Assembly (NCBI GenBank): GCA_022575985.1
Contig: JAKSXM010000007.1
Location: 37,388,501 to 37,452,500, forward strand
DNA: 64,000 nt
Source: Anagrus nilaparvatae
Lineage: Eukaryota > Arthropoda > Insecta > Hymenoptera > Mymaridae
Reading direction: 5' to 3'
This document shows positions 1-11,656 of the stretch, piece by piece. The notes below the pieces were generated by a model. It worked only from the letters and a program-made list of their open reading frames with translations, had not been told where the DNA came from and did no database searches. Every line of letters begins with the position of its first letter. Position 1 is the first letter of the stretch. The position numbers and the translations under genes were made by a program.

Positions 1-78
1 TTAACATCAATTAAAAAATTTTTCTAATTTATTTATTTTTGAATTAGTGAATTTATCGTTCAATTTTTTTGATGAATT

Positions 79-157
79 AATTAATTGAATTGTAAGACTT
101 TATCGATGATTAACGAACAATGTTAATCATCGATAAAGTCTTACAATTCAATTAATT
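79..157. repeat. Perfect 36-bp inverted repeat (hairpin)
   Basis: Positions 79-114 and 122-157 are exact reverse complements separated by a 7-base loop (GAACAAT). The arms contain ATCGATGATTAAC and its complement. No decay is visible, whereas the flanks are ordinary AT-rich DNA. It could be the end of a foldback element, a miRNA-like precursor or a recent snap-back event; I cannot decide. Confidence 0.85.
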
Positions 158-319
158 TTTTCTAATTTATTTAAAATTGTAAAAAATTTTAAATAAAATT
201 AATGGCATGAAAATGTCTTATGTATCTTTGAAATATAAGATTATTATTTGTTCGTAGAGATCGTTAATTACTGATACTGATATTGAAAAATATGACGAAC
301 GTTAAATTAATTAATTAAT

Positions 320-632
320 ATTTTTTTCTTAAATCTTTTTTTCGTCACTTTTTATCACTTTTAGTTAAAGTTTATCATTCATAATAGTTACTAATATAAG
401 AGCGAAATCATTTATCAAATATTAAATAATAAATTTTTAGTTTTGGGGAAAAGAGTTCTTTTAATTTTTACGCAAAAAGTTTGAGACAAAATTTTTTACA
501 TATTCAAAATATTTGTCACATGCAAAAAAAATGGATAAAAAAAATTCCTAATACTTGAACCTCTATGTAAAACTGTTAAGTATTACGGCCAAAATTAGAA
601 AAAAAACATTTTCAGATAAAAGTGTTTACAAA
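320..632. repeat. Direct copy of foldback-D arm segment
   Basis: This segment matches 3160-3476 in the same orientation and 13532-13840 in inverted orientation, with scattered substitutions and small indels. Shared blocks include TTTTTTCGTCACTTTTTATC and GGGGAAAAGAGTTCTTTTAA. It is a third, isolated copy of part of element D's arm, so the family is dispersed beyond the foldback itself. Confidence 0.8.
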
Positions 633-670
633 CCATATCTCCATTACATTCGTAATATTACTCCAAACAT

Positions 671-826
671 TTTTTATTAATAGTAATAACTAATTTATAT
701 AATTTTTTATTAATAGTAATAATTACTACATTTTTTATTAATAGTAATTATTCATTGTCCAATTACTCCATTACTTTTTGTAATGATTAATGGCCAAAAA
801 ATGATTCACCATTACAAAAAGTAATG
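671..826. repeat. Short repeats and paired CATTAC...GTAATG dyads
   Basis: The block TTTTTTATTAATAGTAAT occurs three times near 671-750. Two self-complementary 17-mers, 769-785 and 810-826, are also reverse complements of each other because only their central T5/A5 differs. No coding capacity is visible. Confidence 0.6.
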
Positions 827-959
827 AGACGTTGCATTACTTATTATTTGCCTATTTTATTGAAAATATTAGTTTTCCAATTTATTTAATCAAAGTCAAA
901 GTTTATCTTAGTTTATACTTATAGGTGTATTAAGTTTTATTATTTATTCTATTTTTGAT

Positions 960-1420
960 TTTAAAAATATGAAATTCCTATAGTAAGTAGTTTATATTTC
1001 TTTTTGCATGTTGGACCAAATTTTTTCCTATGAAAGTACCAATATATGAAAATATGGTTATTACTCGATGTTTCCAATCTGACAATTAATTTTTTGAACT
1101 TTTTTTGCATAAAAAAAAGAGTAATAGTTTTTTCCTTTTAGAAAGTGGTACCTCATTTTTTTCTGTGTGGGTACTAGTTTTAGAAATATCCTTTATAGTC
1201 AATTTTTTTTTAAAATTGTTTACATAAAAAAATAAAAATATTAGCAATACTTTTTTCTTTTTGAACGTAGTACCTAATTTATTTCTATAAAAATATTAAT
1301 ATCTGAAAATATGGTTTTTACTCTAAATCCTGAATTTGATACTCAATTTTTTGAAAATTTTTTTCTTAATATTTTTTGCATAAACAAAATAAAAAAATAC
1401 TTTATTTAAACTTGAATACC
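960..1420. repeat. Degenerate ~150-bp tandem modules
   Basis: Roughly three diverged units carry the blocks GTAGTACCTAATTTATTTC, an AGTACTAGTTTTAG-like block and TATGGTTTTTACT. The same module recurs in 3.5-5.0 kb, 7.1-7.7 kb, 9.4-10.3 kb, 11.1-11.6 kb and, inverted, 15.7-16.2 kb. No open reading frame is conserved between units, so I treat it as non-coding. Confidence 0.6.
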
Positions 1421-2496
1421 AATCTTAAAGAGCCCGAAAACCCTGTAATAAATTTTTCTGGTCAGCGGCCAGAAAGCATCCATCTGAAAGTATAGTTTTA
1501 TTGCATATCTCGAATCTAATAGTTAATTTAAAAAAACTTTTTTCTTAAAAAACATGTTAAATTTAAAAATTCAAAAGGTATAATATTTATACTGAAAAAT
1601 TTTTTTTAATTTCCGGGTCAAAAAACAACACGTGTTAATGTTTACATTGAAGTTAATATATTTAAAGCTTAGAAGATGAATCATATAATTTAGCAATAAG
1701 TTCTTTAATACTAGAAAAATTTTAAACCTTTTTGTATTTTGTTTATAATATCAAAATTCGTTGATATGCGGCTGACTTTTTCAATACATACTTGTAAATT
1801 TAACTTTAGTATTTGAAATGTACTCAGTAGAGAAACATAAAATCTGTTTCTCAAATATTTCTATGTAGCTTTTAAGAATATATTGATGGTATGTTTTTAA
1901 AAAATAATTAATGAATATTTTGTTAAAAAAATTGTAAATTTCATTGTAAAAATTTATTTTGAATAAAAAATTTTTTTTTAGTCTGAAGAGGTTGGTGGTA
2001 TACCAACGAAAGCTTACAACAAAATAAAAATATGTTGTTATAAATTACCCTTAATGGTCAATAATCTCAAATAATCATTTAAGTTATAATAATGGGTAAT
2101 CAAAACGTAATAAATCAAAATAACATAATTTTGGATACGTAAACCATTCATTAAAAATATTAAAATAAAAACAAAAAATTAGTTACAAAAAAGTATATAG
2201 TTAGAAAAATATACATGGGTTATTCCCTATATAAAAAATTTAGAATTTTCTTGTGAGTGAGACTGAGTTTCACGAATAAAAATTTGGAGAATCCAGTTTT
2301 GGAAATCTTTATTATTTAAGAAGTTAAGTGTTAGTAGTAAGCAGGTTTTTAGTTAAACTTATAATAAAGCTTCATTTACATTATACTTATTTTATACTTA
2401 TAACAAAAAGATATTTTAAAGGAGGGGGGGTAGCTCTCGTTAAAATGATACAATAATCATAAAAAACTGATTGATTGAAATTGTGAAGTTGAAAAT
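1421..2496. other. AT-rich stretch, no supported gene
   Basis: Very AT-rich DNA without a convincing ORF. Around 1982-2025 the sequence CTGAAGAGG is followed by an imperfect dyad (GTTGGTGGTATACCAAC), which resembles the 3' tail of the Penelope-like element at 7.8 kb, but the similarity is too short to call. Confidence 0.5.
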
Positions 2497-2836
2497 AATA
2501 GTATAGACCAGCTGCAGCAACTAAAATCGAAACATGAATTAGAAAGATTTAATTTAATTAAAGATGAAGAAAATGCAATTCATATTGTAACAGAAACTAT
2601 ATTTAATTTTGAGCAAAAAGAATTGCAGCAAAAGAATTGATAAGAACCATTAAAACATTCAAGGGTAAAGATGATTGTGGATTAGAACACTTTATCAAAT
2701 CTATTGAATGGGCAAAAAGTCACTGCAACCAGTCAGATTTATTGCTTCGTATATTAATAGCTGAAAAAATTCAAAAAGATGCAGAGCTAGCAATTAGATT
2801 CAAACATATTGATTCATATGAAAAACTTTTTGATAA
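2497..2836 (+). pseudogene. Ty3/Gypsy-like gag fragment, frameshifted
   Basis: Two overlapping frames together resemble part of a retrotransposon Gag. The first runs from 2497 to a TGA at 2638-2640 and is rich in Glu, Gln and Lys like an N-terminal coiled coil. The second frame begins near 2637 and contains KTFKGKDD, HFIKSIEWAKSHC, LLLRILIAEKI and SYEKLFDNLRKQ, the pattern seen in capsid-like regions of insect Gypsy Gags. The fragment ends where the arm of foldback D begins (CCTGAGGAAACAAAAC), so it looks cut by that insertion. The family assignment is from motif memory; capsid similarity is weak evidence. Confidence 0.5.
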
Positions 2837-3499
2837 CCTGAGGAAACAAAACTACAGAATACAACAGTATCCGCGAACGACAAAATACTACAAACGACAG
2901 AATACAACAAAAATATATATAAAATAAAAATATGTGTGTATTTTTTGCGTAAATATATCTTCAATCTATACATATACATGCTTATATTATACATATTTTG
3001 CTTGTAAAGAAATTCGAATCGACAGGTGACGCATATTATATTCTTTTTTTTATCTTTTTCATTCTTAAAAATTTCGGAGAACCGCAATAAAATGATTTTG
3101 CTAAGTATACAAATATAGGAGATTTAAATTTATTTATTGATTAAGAATTGAAATTTTTTTATTCTTAAATCTTTTTTTCGTCACTTTTTATCACCTTTAG
3201 TTAAAGTTTATAATTCATAAGAGTTAATGGGTACTTTATAAGAGCAAAATAATTTATAAAATATTAAATAATAAATTTTTAGTGTTGGGGAAAAGAGTTC
3301 TTTTAATTTTTGAGCAAAAAGTTTGAGACAAAATTTTTTACATATTCATGTATTTGTCACATGCAAAAAAGATGGATAAAAAAAATTCCTAATTCCTGAA
3401 CCTCTATGTAAAACTGTTAAGTATATTACGTCCAAAATTAGAAAAAAAAACATTTTCAGACTAAAGTGTTTACAAATTCAGGTATCAGATCCAAGAAAT

Positions 3500-5000
3500 T
3501 AATTAATAACGAATTCCCTGAAACTAGTTTTTCCATGGAATAATTTTAGGTTTTACGTCGGAAAAGAAAAAAAGTGATTCTTTTTTTTATTTCTTGAAGC
3601 AAAAAATTTTGCTACAAAAGTCTCATCAAACTAAGATATCAGATCTAAAAACGAGAACAAACATTTTTCTCGTTTTTAGTTATTAATTCCTTATAAAAAA
3701 ATAGATATTATTCGTCCAAAAAGAAAAAAAAATATTAATTTTTAAAAATATAAGTATGATACGAGAATTTTCAGAAATTTAGATATCTTTCGGTTTATAG
3801 CTTTTTTTTCCAAATATCTTTTGGGTCAGAAGATTCACCTAATACTAGCAGTACCATGAGGAAGCAAAAATTAGGTATTATATGTCTAAATAACAATTCA
3901 ATTGGACGCTTTTGCTCTATTTTTCGAATCTGATTCTTGAATTTGTGAAAATTTTTATTTCAAAACTTTTTCCGTCAAAAAATACGAAAAATTTCTTTTT
4001 TATTTAAATATTGTAGTTAATATACTAATTAAAAAAAAAATTGATGATTTGATTCTGTCTTTCAAAATTTAATATGAACCTCGCAAGCAGTAGAAGTTGT
4101 CAATTTACAAAAATAATTTATATTTTTATGTATTAATTAAATTCTTGTACCCAACACCTGAATTTGTACAAATTTCTGTCTTACAATTTGAGCCATCAAA
4201 AAATAAATAACCACTGCCAAATTGTTGGCTCTATGGCATATTATTTTAGGAAGACAAAAATTTCTAGCATTTTATGTATTAATATTCGGAATTAAATTGA
4301 AATTCTAATTTCCAATAGTATACAACAAAGTTATTACGTTCAGAAAGAAAAATTATAATGATATTCTTTTATAGTTTATGACGGAAAAAATTTTAAGACA
4401 AAAATTTTCACTATTTTTAAATTGAAATCAGTGAAAATTAAAAATAAATGATAATATTTTTCTTAAAACTAGAACTGCCGTAAAAATTGAGGTTCTATAT
4501 ACGTCCAATAAAAAAAAAATAATGTTTTTTTTATTTTCTAATCCAAAAAATTTTGAGATGAAAATTTTCAAAAATTTAAGTATCAGATCCAAGAAATCGA
4601 GTAAAAACGATGTTTTTAAAACTAGTAGCCGCTTATAAAAAAAATCAGAGGCAACATCCAAAAAGAAAAAAAATTGTGTTTTTTTATTTTTCAATACAAA
4701 AAAATTTAAGACGAAAATTGCCAGAAAATGAGGTATTCTATCTTAGAAATTGACTAAAAATAATATTTTATGATAGTACTTCTATAAAAAAAATGAGTAT
4801 TACATCCAAAAATAAAAAAAATGGTGTCTTTTTATTTGTTAATGCCAAAAATTTTAGGACAAAATTTTCAAACAACTTGGTACTAACTACAAAATTAAAA
4901 TAAAATGGTGTTTTTTCCATAAAAAAATACAAAGTCACCATTGTTTAGTCACCTTTTAGAGATAAATAATGGCAAAAATTGAATTTCCAGGGAAATTTCA
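3500..5000. repeat. ~150-160 bp modules in D left arm
   Basis: Units recur with the block TCCAAAAAGAAAAAAAAT followed by poly-A/T and TCAGATCCAAGAAATTGA-like sequence; clear unit starts lie near 3715, 4504, 4652 and 4810. This is the inverted orientation of the module seen at 9.4-10.3 kb. Short ORFs here are low-complexity by-products. Confidence 0.6.
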
Positions 5001-5501
5001 CATAAATTTTATATTTTAAAAAATTATAAATTATTTTGAACATAAATTACTAAAATGGGTTTTAAGACTTATTGTCGTAAAAATAAACATAAATTTATGC
5101 CTGTGAAAGATTTTATCATTTTACCTAGCCCTTAGCCGTAGTAAAAATCTTCTATACATTTAGGTTATTTTTATACAAACCGGCTATAAGTTTTTTTTCA
5201 ATATTTTGCAATAATGATATTTCAACAATCATTTCATCTTCAATAATATCCCACGGTGGGTTGAACGCTTGATATAACCTGAAAGCTCTTTTACTTTAGG
5301 TTTCATTCTTGAAAATCGTACAGCATTCTATAAACTTTTTTTAGAAGAGCTTAAAAAAGTCCCTAAGTAACCATATTTTAAATATGTTTAAATGGCTTCA
5401 AAAATTCTAATTTTTCATGAAAATGGATTTTATGGGCCTCAAAAATTGTATACGAGCTTCATGTTTCCAAAAACTTATTACTCGTATATATTTATTGAAT
5501 A

Positions 5502-6412
5502 CACTGAGAAAACAAGAACAGTATTTTTTACTATATTTTATAGTAACGCGCGACCCACCTGTCAATTAGAAATATTACTGCACGCACCGTTGTTTTTACT
5601 ATAAAATATAGTAAAAATTATGTTTATAAAAATTCCAGTACGAGTATAGGAATTTTTAATACATAGATAAAGTAACTTTTCTCTCTTCTTGTTACCCCCC
5701 ATTTTTTAATAAATTTTAGCATACGTGCAGACACATTTATCCGTACTTTGGTATTTTAAAACAAAACTAATCATACAAAATAAATACGTATTAATAAAAA
5801 TAGAACAAATAAATAAAATAAAAAAGTTTAATAAAGGTGTAGATGTGAATTAAATAAAGACAGAAACAAGTAAGAATAAAATATCTATTTATTAAACAGG
5901 GGGCGTAAGTGAGTGATATCCAAAACATATAGTTTTCAAACTTCGATACTTACACGCGTAAGCAGCTGTAGCCTAGTGAACGAAGTGATAAACCGGCAAC
6001 CCAAGGGACCCGCGTTCAAATCCCCAAACTGTGACTTAAAAAAAAAAAAAAAATTAAATAAAAAAAAAAATAATAATAAATATAAATACAAAATATAAAT
6101 ACAAAATAATAAAAATACCACAAGAAAAATAAAAATTAAAAAAAAAAAAATTATTTTTTAATAGGTATGTTTTTAATTTGCATTAAAAAAATACTGAAAT
6201 AAAAATTATATTCCTCGTATAGTAAAAATTCTAAATTAATCCAGTAATTATTATTTTATATTATAGTTAGATTTCTTTAAAGTACAAGCAATTTTTACTG
6301 TATACTAAATAATAAATATTACAATAAAGTTAACCAGGGTAGCCAATTACTATAAAATACAGTAATTTTTACTTGAATATATAGGAATATTTATATGTTA
6401 GTTTTCTCAGTG
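5502..6412. mobile_element. Element E: CACTGAGAAAAC MITE, TA duplication
   Basis: Termini CACTGAGAAAAC (5502) and GTTTTCTCAGTG (ends 6412) are exact inverted repeats of 12 bp, flanked by TA on each side (5500-5501 and 6413-6414). Dyads of the type TTACTATATTTTATAGTAA lie near both ends. Non-coding, 911 bp, with a tRNA-like SINE remnant inside. A related terminus occurs at 10651 and, inverted, at 15596. The CACTG ends match elements A, B and C, so all may use related transposases (inference). Confidence 0.75.
5961..6090 (+). mobile_element. tRNA-derived SINE-like remnant
   Basis: A box A-like TAGCCTAGTGAACG (5969-5982) and a box B GTTCAAATC (6014-6022) are spaced as in a tRNA, and an A-rich tail starts at 6037. 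The acceptor and T stems do not pair properly, so this is not a functional tRNA. A pol III promoter plus A tail is the SINE layout. It lies within element E. It could alternatively be a decayed tRNA pseudogene. Confidence 0.5.
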
Positions 6413-6642
6413 TAGTTTCTGCATGAGATATAGCTTTTCAAAAATATTGATTAAAATTGACTTTTTTAAAAACCCTAATATTAGGACTCTAACTTAACTT
6501 TAATTGATCATATCTGTTAGACAAACACTTATAATGAGACAAATAAAAAATTTTTGGAAAATTGAAGCTTATAGAAAAAATTTAGAGGCCTATAAGACCC
6601 ATTTTCATGAAAAATTAGACTTTTAGTAGCAATTTAAACATA

Positions 6643-7010
6643 CACTGTAAAAAGTAACTTGCTTAGATTAACAAAAAAAATAAAATGTTTTCGAAAAATT
6701 AGTAAATGTTCAAAAAAAATTATAAATATTCGATAAAAATCGTAAATTTACTAAATTTAGTATATTAACAAAAAATTCGAATATTCTCAATTTTTTTTTG
6801 TGATTTTACGGAAAAAGTTGTATATTCACAATTATTTTTCGTACATTTTCGAGAAAAAAATTATAAATTATCAATTTTTCTTGCAAATTCACAAAAAAAT
6901 CGAGAATATTCGAATTTTTTGTTAATATACTAAATTTAGAAAATATACGATGTTTTTGCAATATTTACTAATTTTTTGAAAATGTTGTAATTTTGGTTTT
7001 TGATGTTTTG
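6643..7010. repeat. Palindromic AT-rich left end of element C
   Basis: The stretch reads as an imperfect inverted repeat centred near 6830: TCGAATATTCTC and GAGAATATTCGA, and AATATACTAAATT-type blocks, recur on opposite strands. Its style (TTCGAAAAATTAGTAAAT) matches the TIRs of elements A and B. Confidence 0.6.
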
Positions 7011-7129
7011 GCATATAAGCACGTTTTGAGAGCTCAGGAAGCCGAAAAATCGGTTTTAAGAAAAAGTCTGTGTATGTGTGTGTCTGTGTGTGTATATAAC
7101 CAGTGATATTTCATTACCATTGTGGTATT

Positions 7130-7676
7130 AAGAACTAATTTTTTATTCAAATAATTTTTTCATCAAAAAATCTCAAACCACTTTTTTTTTTTTTATTTTG
7201 GATGTAATTTCTGTGGCGAATATGAAGAACGGCATAAGTCCTATGCTTATACATAGAACATAATTATACCGTTCTTCTTATTCACCACAGATTTATTTCC
7301 ATGAAATTACTTATATTTGAAAGTATGATTTTTACTCAATATATAGAATCGGATAATAATTTTTTTGAAAATTTTTTTCCCGAAATTTTCACCACAAAAA
7401 AATACAAAAAACACCAATTTTTTTTTTTCTTTTTGGACCTACTACCTAATTTATTTCTATGAGAGTACTAGTTTTAGAAAATTCGTTTATAGTAATTTTT
7501 TGGATTTTATACCGAAATTTTTTCAAAATTTTTTCTCAATATTAAAAAAACAAAAAAATTAAAAAAACTGCAATATTTTTTTTTTTATTTTGGTATATTA
7601 CCACATTTAATTCCATGAAAGTACTATAATATCTGAAAATATTGTAACCGGTGATATTTCGCAACCATTATGGAAT
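7130..7676. repeat. ~150-bp module array, interrupted by Penelope-like element
   Basis: Units contain ATATTTGAAAGTATG, TTTTTGGACCTACTACC and GTGATATTTCGCAACCATTA. The array breaks at about 7676 after TATGGAATTAA and resumes near 9420, which marks the insertion point of the Penelope-like element. Confidence 0.6.
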
Positions 7677-9418
7677 TAAAAAAGTAAAAATAATATTTTA
7701 TTGACCAGAATTGGAGCTGAACTTAATTTTTTATTGTTTCAAATTATTTAAAATAAATAAAACAATACAAATTAATTTGATGTGTAACAATTTTTTTATT
7801 TCACAATATTTCAACAACAAATCCGTTGGCCTCTTCAGGTGATCTGAATACAAAAATTATATAATTTTTTCTTAATTACTAATGAACAATATGAGAATTT
7901 AAAAACATTTTTATATTAAAAATGTGTTAAACTTACATAAAAATACTTGTTTTTTTGAGCTATGCGACACTGGGTGCTGCCGAAATGAGACTAATTATTT
8001 TTTATTTTTTAAAAAAATCTTTGATAAAATCTTTATAAATACATTAAGTAGCCATATGTTTTTCATCATATTTCTTTAATATACGTATCAAATGTATTTG
8101 AATATTTATTAACGTGGGACTATGACATTTTTGTACATAGAATTAAACGACCCGGCATTCTCATTTTCATTTATCGTATTATTAAATTTATTGATATACA
8201 CCGCTTCCGAAAATTTTCTTGTTCTAAAATCTGGTTCCGTGTCTAATATCACGATATTGTTAAAATCCATATTATGCAACAGTTTGCAATGATTGGGTAT
8301 TGGTTTATCTAACTTTTTCTTGATGTCTTTCAAATGGCCCTCCATCCGTTTAAAAATTCTACGTTTAGTTTCACCAATATATGACACATCACAATCCGCA
8401 CAGTCTATTTTATAGACTACGTTGGTGCGATTAGAATTTTTTATATCGTCCTTTCCCTTTTTAATTATACACGAAAGATTATTATTATTGTAAGGAACTA
8501 TTAGAAAATTGTATTTTCGTAATGTTCGGCTCACGCTGTTAAATATGTTTGGTATGTAAGCTAATTTTATAATGTTTTTTTGTTTATATATTGCCGCATT
8601 TTGTTTTAAAATTTTTCCTCTATTCCTTAATTTATTAAAATTTATCCGTTTTTGTGTGTATTTTATTATAAAATTTTCAGGATACCTATTAGCCTGTAAT
8701 ATTTCTTTAGTAATTCTTAGATTTTTTTCATGAAATTTTTTATCCGCTAATAATGTTGCATTATCAACCAAATTATATACCATGGCAATTTTTTGTTTGA
8801 ACGGATGGTTACTCTGGTAGTGTAAAATACGGCCCGAATACGTACTTTTGTGATACCAATCACTTATTATTCCATTATTGTTTCTAAGGATGGTGATGTC
8901 AAGATAATTAATACCATTTTGAGGATTTTCTATTTCTTTAGTGAATCGCAAATTGGGATTTATACTATTAAAAATATCTAACGTGTCATTAATTTTCTCA
9001 TCCGGTACACACATTATAATGTCGTCAACATATCTGTAATAAAATAACGGTTTAAAATCTAATTTATTTAAAGCTGTAGTTTCCAAGTCATCCATGACAA
9101 TGTCCGAAAAAATTGTTGAGCACGGACTCCCCATAGGTGTACCCGAAATTTGTCTGTACGTTACGTTTTGAAATGTAAAATAAATATTATCAAAAAGCAA
9201 TTCCGTTGCTTTGATTATTTCTACAAATGGCAAATGTGATCTTTTCGATAAGATTTCGAATCTTTTATATAGGCTTTCTAAGACATCATCTTTAGAAATG
9301 TTTGTAAACATAGAAACTACATCTAAGGATATTATTTTGTAGTTATCAGGGATATTTATACTTTTTATTTTTTCAATTAAGTCCGTACTATTCTTTATGT
9401 GTGATTTTGGTTTGTCTT
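7677..9418 (-). mobile_element. Penelope-like element, 5'-truncated
   Basis: A minus-strand retroelement copy lies inside the repeat array of element C. It holds an RT plus GIY-YIG ORF (8109-9416) and a ~430-bp 3' region with CTGAAGAGGCCAACGG followed by GAAATATTGTGAAATAAA, a tail style I associate with Penelope-like elements. The upstream part of the RT is missing, as if reverse transcription stopped early. The target sequence continues on both sides of the copy. Confidence 0.75.
8109..9416 (-). CDS. Penelope-like RT with GIY-YIG endonuclease (partial)
   Basis: Encodes the reverse transcriptase and linked single-strand-nicking endonuclease that copy a Penelope-like element into chromosomal DNA. 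The frame is open from about 9416 without a start codon, so the N-terminal RT portion is lost; coding resembles KSHIKN...SLDVVSMFTNI before the first Met at 9311. RT hallmarks are SGTPMGSPCS and the catalytic YVDD (about residue 93 of the 400-residue Met-initiated part). The C-terminal ~100 residues contain VYKI...YIGETKRR, the GIY-YIG core, with a Glu-rich end. The remaining frame has no stop or frameshift, so this copy is fairly recent. Ends at TAA, 8109-8111. An ordinary LINE is excluded by the GIY-YIG module. Confidence 0.9.
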   Translation of the reverse strand, partial: DKPKSHIKNSTDLIEKIKSINIPDNYKIISLDVVSMFTNISKDDVLESLYKRFEILSKRSHLPFVEIIKATELLFDNIYFTFQNVTYRQISGTPMGSPCSTIFSDIVMDDLETTALNKLDFKPLFYYRYVDDIIMCVPDEKINDTLDIFNSINPNLRFTKEIENPQNGINYLDITILRNNNGIISDWYHKSTYSGRILHYQSNHPFKQKIAMVYNLVDNATLLADKKFHEKNLRITKEILQANRYPENFIIKYTQKRINFNKLRNRGKILKQNAAIYKQKNIIKLAYIPNIFNSVSRTLRKYNFLIVPYNNNNLSCIIKKGKDDIKNSNRTNVVYKIDCADCDVSYIGETKRRIFKRMEGHLKDIKKKLDKPIPNHCKLLHNMDFNNIVILDTEPDFRTRKFSEAVYINKFNNTINENENAGSFNSMYKNVIVPR

Positions 9419-9419
9419 A

Positions 9420-9584
9420 ATTTTTTTTTTTTTAATTTTTTAATCAAAAAATCTCAAACTACTTTTTTTTTTTTTTTTTTTGGTTCCTCAGAGAGGTTAG
9501 GTCAAAATTTAATTTTCTATTTTTTGGCATATAAGCACGTTTTGGGACCCCAGGAAGCTAAAAAACCGGTTTTTAAAAAAAGTC

Positions 9585-9615
<31 letters not shown>

Positions 9616-10265
9616 ACGTATGTATGTAATCGGTGATATTTCACAAACATTATGGAATTAAGACCTAATTTTTTTTTCAAAAATTTTTTCACCAAAAAAG
9701 CTCGAGGTACTTTTTTTTTTTTTTATTTGGATGTAATACCTCATTTATTTCCATGAAAGTACTTATATTTGAAAGTATGGTTTTTACATGATATCTCGAA
9801 TCGGATATTTAATTTTCTGAAAATTTTTTTTGTAAAATTTTTTTCAAAAAAAAATACAAAAAATACAAATTTTTTTTTTCTTTTTGGACGTAGTACCTAA
9901 TTTATTTCCATGGAAGTACTAGTTTTAAGAACCTTGTTTATTGTTTTTTTTTGGATCTGATACTTAATTTTTTCAAAATTTTTTTTGTCAAAATTAAAAA
10001 AAAAGAAAAATAAAAAAAACTGCAATATTTTTTTTTTTTTTGGTGTAATACCTCATTTAATTCCATGAAAGTACTAATATCTGAAAATGTTATAACTAGT
10101 GATATTTCAAAACCATTATCGAATTAAGACCTAATTTTTTTTCCAAACATTTTTTTATCAAAAAATCTCAAACCCCCCCTTTTTTTTTTAATTTGGATGT
10201 AATACCTCATTTATTTCCATGAAAGTACTAAAGTATGGTTTTTACTTGATATCTTGATATTTTTT
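9420..10265. repeat. ~150-bp module array with (TG)n tract
   Basis: Continues the array cut by the Penelope-like element. A (TG)n microsatellite spans about 9588-9616. From 9478 (TGGTTCCTCAGAGAGG) the sequence is repeated in inverted orientation down from 16365, including GGCATATAAGCACGTTTTGG and the microsatellite (there as (AC)n, 16222-16246). Confidence 0.65.
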
Positions 10266-11110
10266 TTTTTATTTTCATATAAATTATAACACACAAGAAA
10301 GAGTGATGGAAATCTTGCCTCTTTTTGACTTCCTTGGATTATTTTGCTCGTTGCTATGTTTAATTATGTATGCAGCTTAATGAAATTATAAACAATAATA
10401 AACAGCCTAAAAATATTAAATGGTTATGTTTGCATTTTAAAATTAAGATTTAAAAGTTATATTGGCATTTTTTAAAGAATCAAACAATTCATAGAATTAA
10501 ATAATTTATTATTTTGTGATTAATAGGAATAATATAAATAATGTTAAAATCTTGAAGCAATTAATGTTGTTATTTTTTTTATTACAATTACAAAATATTA
10601 TTATTATTATTATTATCATTGTTGCGGAAGATTGGTCAAATGCAAGAAGTACACTGAGAAAATAAATTATAAGAAATTATTATAAATTCTGGTAAAAGCT
10701 CCTATCTTTTTATAATAATTGAGCGAATATTTGTAATTTTCGAATCGTTACCAACCATTTCTTTGACAAAACAAAAAAAATCATGTTACCCAATATTTTA
10801 ATTATTAAGGGATAATTATATATTCTAATAAAATAAAATTTTATAAAAAAAAATAAAATTAGCTTTTTTTATATTTGTCTCTTTTTATTTATGCAAAAAT
10901 GATTTAAAATCCATTAACGCCGGCGCGAGCAATCCATGGACGCTAGAATTTTCACTTTAATAACAAAATGATCTTAATAATCTACTTTACCAGCTACTAA
11001 AAACGAAAAATGTATGTATAATTGCATGGTTGTAATCAATAATATTTTTTGTAAATTAAGATTACAGCCCATTGTTTGAGGAACCTCAGTGCCAGCTAGT
11101 TGGCAGGGTA
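9478..11110. repeat. Inverted copy of 15115-16365
   Basis: The two segments are reverse complements over most of their length, including ATCATTGTTGCGGAAGATTG, CCATTAACGCCGG and TGCCAGCTAGTTGGCAGGGT. About 400 bp (10200-10600) in this copy has no counterpart on the right. The copy belongs to element C; the right-hand one looks like part of a second member of the family. Confidence 0.75.
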
Positions 11111-11656
11111 TTTTTTAATTTGGATGTAATATCTCATTTATTTCTATGAAAGTACTTATATTTGAAAATATGGTTTTTTTTCGATATCTCGAATTTAATA
11201 ATTAATTGTTTGGAAATTTCTTTACCAAAATTTTTGTCACAAAAAAATACAAAAAACACCAAATTTTTTTTTCTTTTTGGACGTAGTACCTAATTTATTT
11301 CTATGAGAGTACTAATTTTAGAAAGTTCGTTTATAGTAATTTTTTGGATCTGATACCGACTTTTTTCAAAATTTTATTCACAAAATTAAAAAAACTGCAT
11401 TATTTTTTTTTTTTTAGTGTAATACTTCTAGTGTAATACTTTTAATTCTATGAAAGACCTAATTTTTTTTTCAAAAACTTTTTCATAAAAAAATCTCAAA
11501 ATACTTTTTTTTTTTAATTTGGATATAATACATCATTTATTTGTAATCGGTGATATCGTGGCTTATTGAAGTATTAAGCTCAATGTTTGAGGAAACTTAG
11601 TGCCAGCTAGTTGGTAGCGTATTTTTGTTAATCTAAGGAAGTTACTTTTTACTGTG
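11105..11656. repeat. Right end of element C with modules
   Basis: More ~150-bp module units (11110-11560), then a second copy of the GTGCCAGCTAGTTGG motif (about 11600) directly before the terminal inverted repeat. The motif also sits at about 11085 and, inverted, 15130, so it is a recurring subterminal feature of this family. Confidence 0.6.

Larger units (their letters stand above)
6643..11656. mobile_element. Element C: 5-kb CACTG-type element in D arm
   Basis: The left end CACTGTAAAAAGTAAC (6643) and the complement of the right end, CACAGTAAAAAGTAAC, differ at one base; the similarity runs about 35 bp through CTTAGATTAACAAAA. TA flanks both ends (6641-6642, 11657-11658). The matching stretch of D's left arm (about 5375-5392) has a single ATTTAAACATATTTAAAA without insertion, which proves the boundaries. 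The interior holds an AT-rich palindromic section, ~150-bp module arrays, a nested Penelope-like element and no transposase. Non-autonomous; superfamily inferred as CACTA-like from ends and 2-bp duplication. Confidence 0.8.

Noticed and set aside
1982..2025. Penelope-like 3' tail
   Set aside because: CTGAAGAGG plus a short dyad is suggestive, but no coding or longer similarity supports it.
2800..3087. Related ~90-codon ORFs here and at 13910-14140
   Set aside because: They are the two inverted copies of D's arm end; composition is AT-driven and the start lies in repeat sequence.
5961..6036. Functional tRNA gene
   Set aside because: Boxes A and B are present but acceptor and T stems do not pair.
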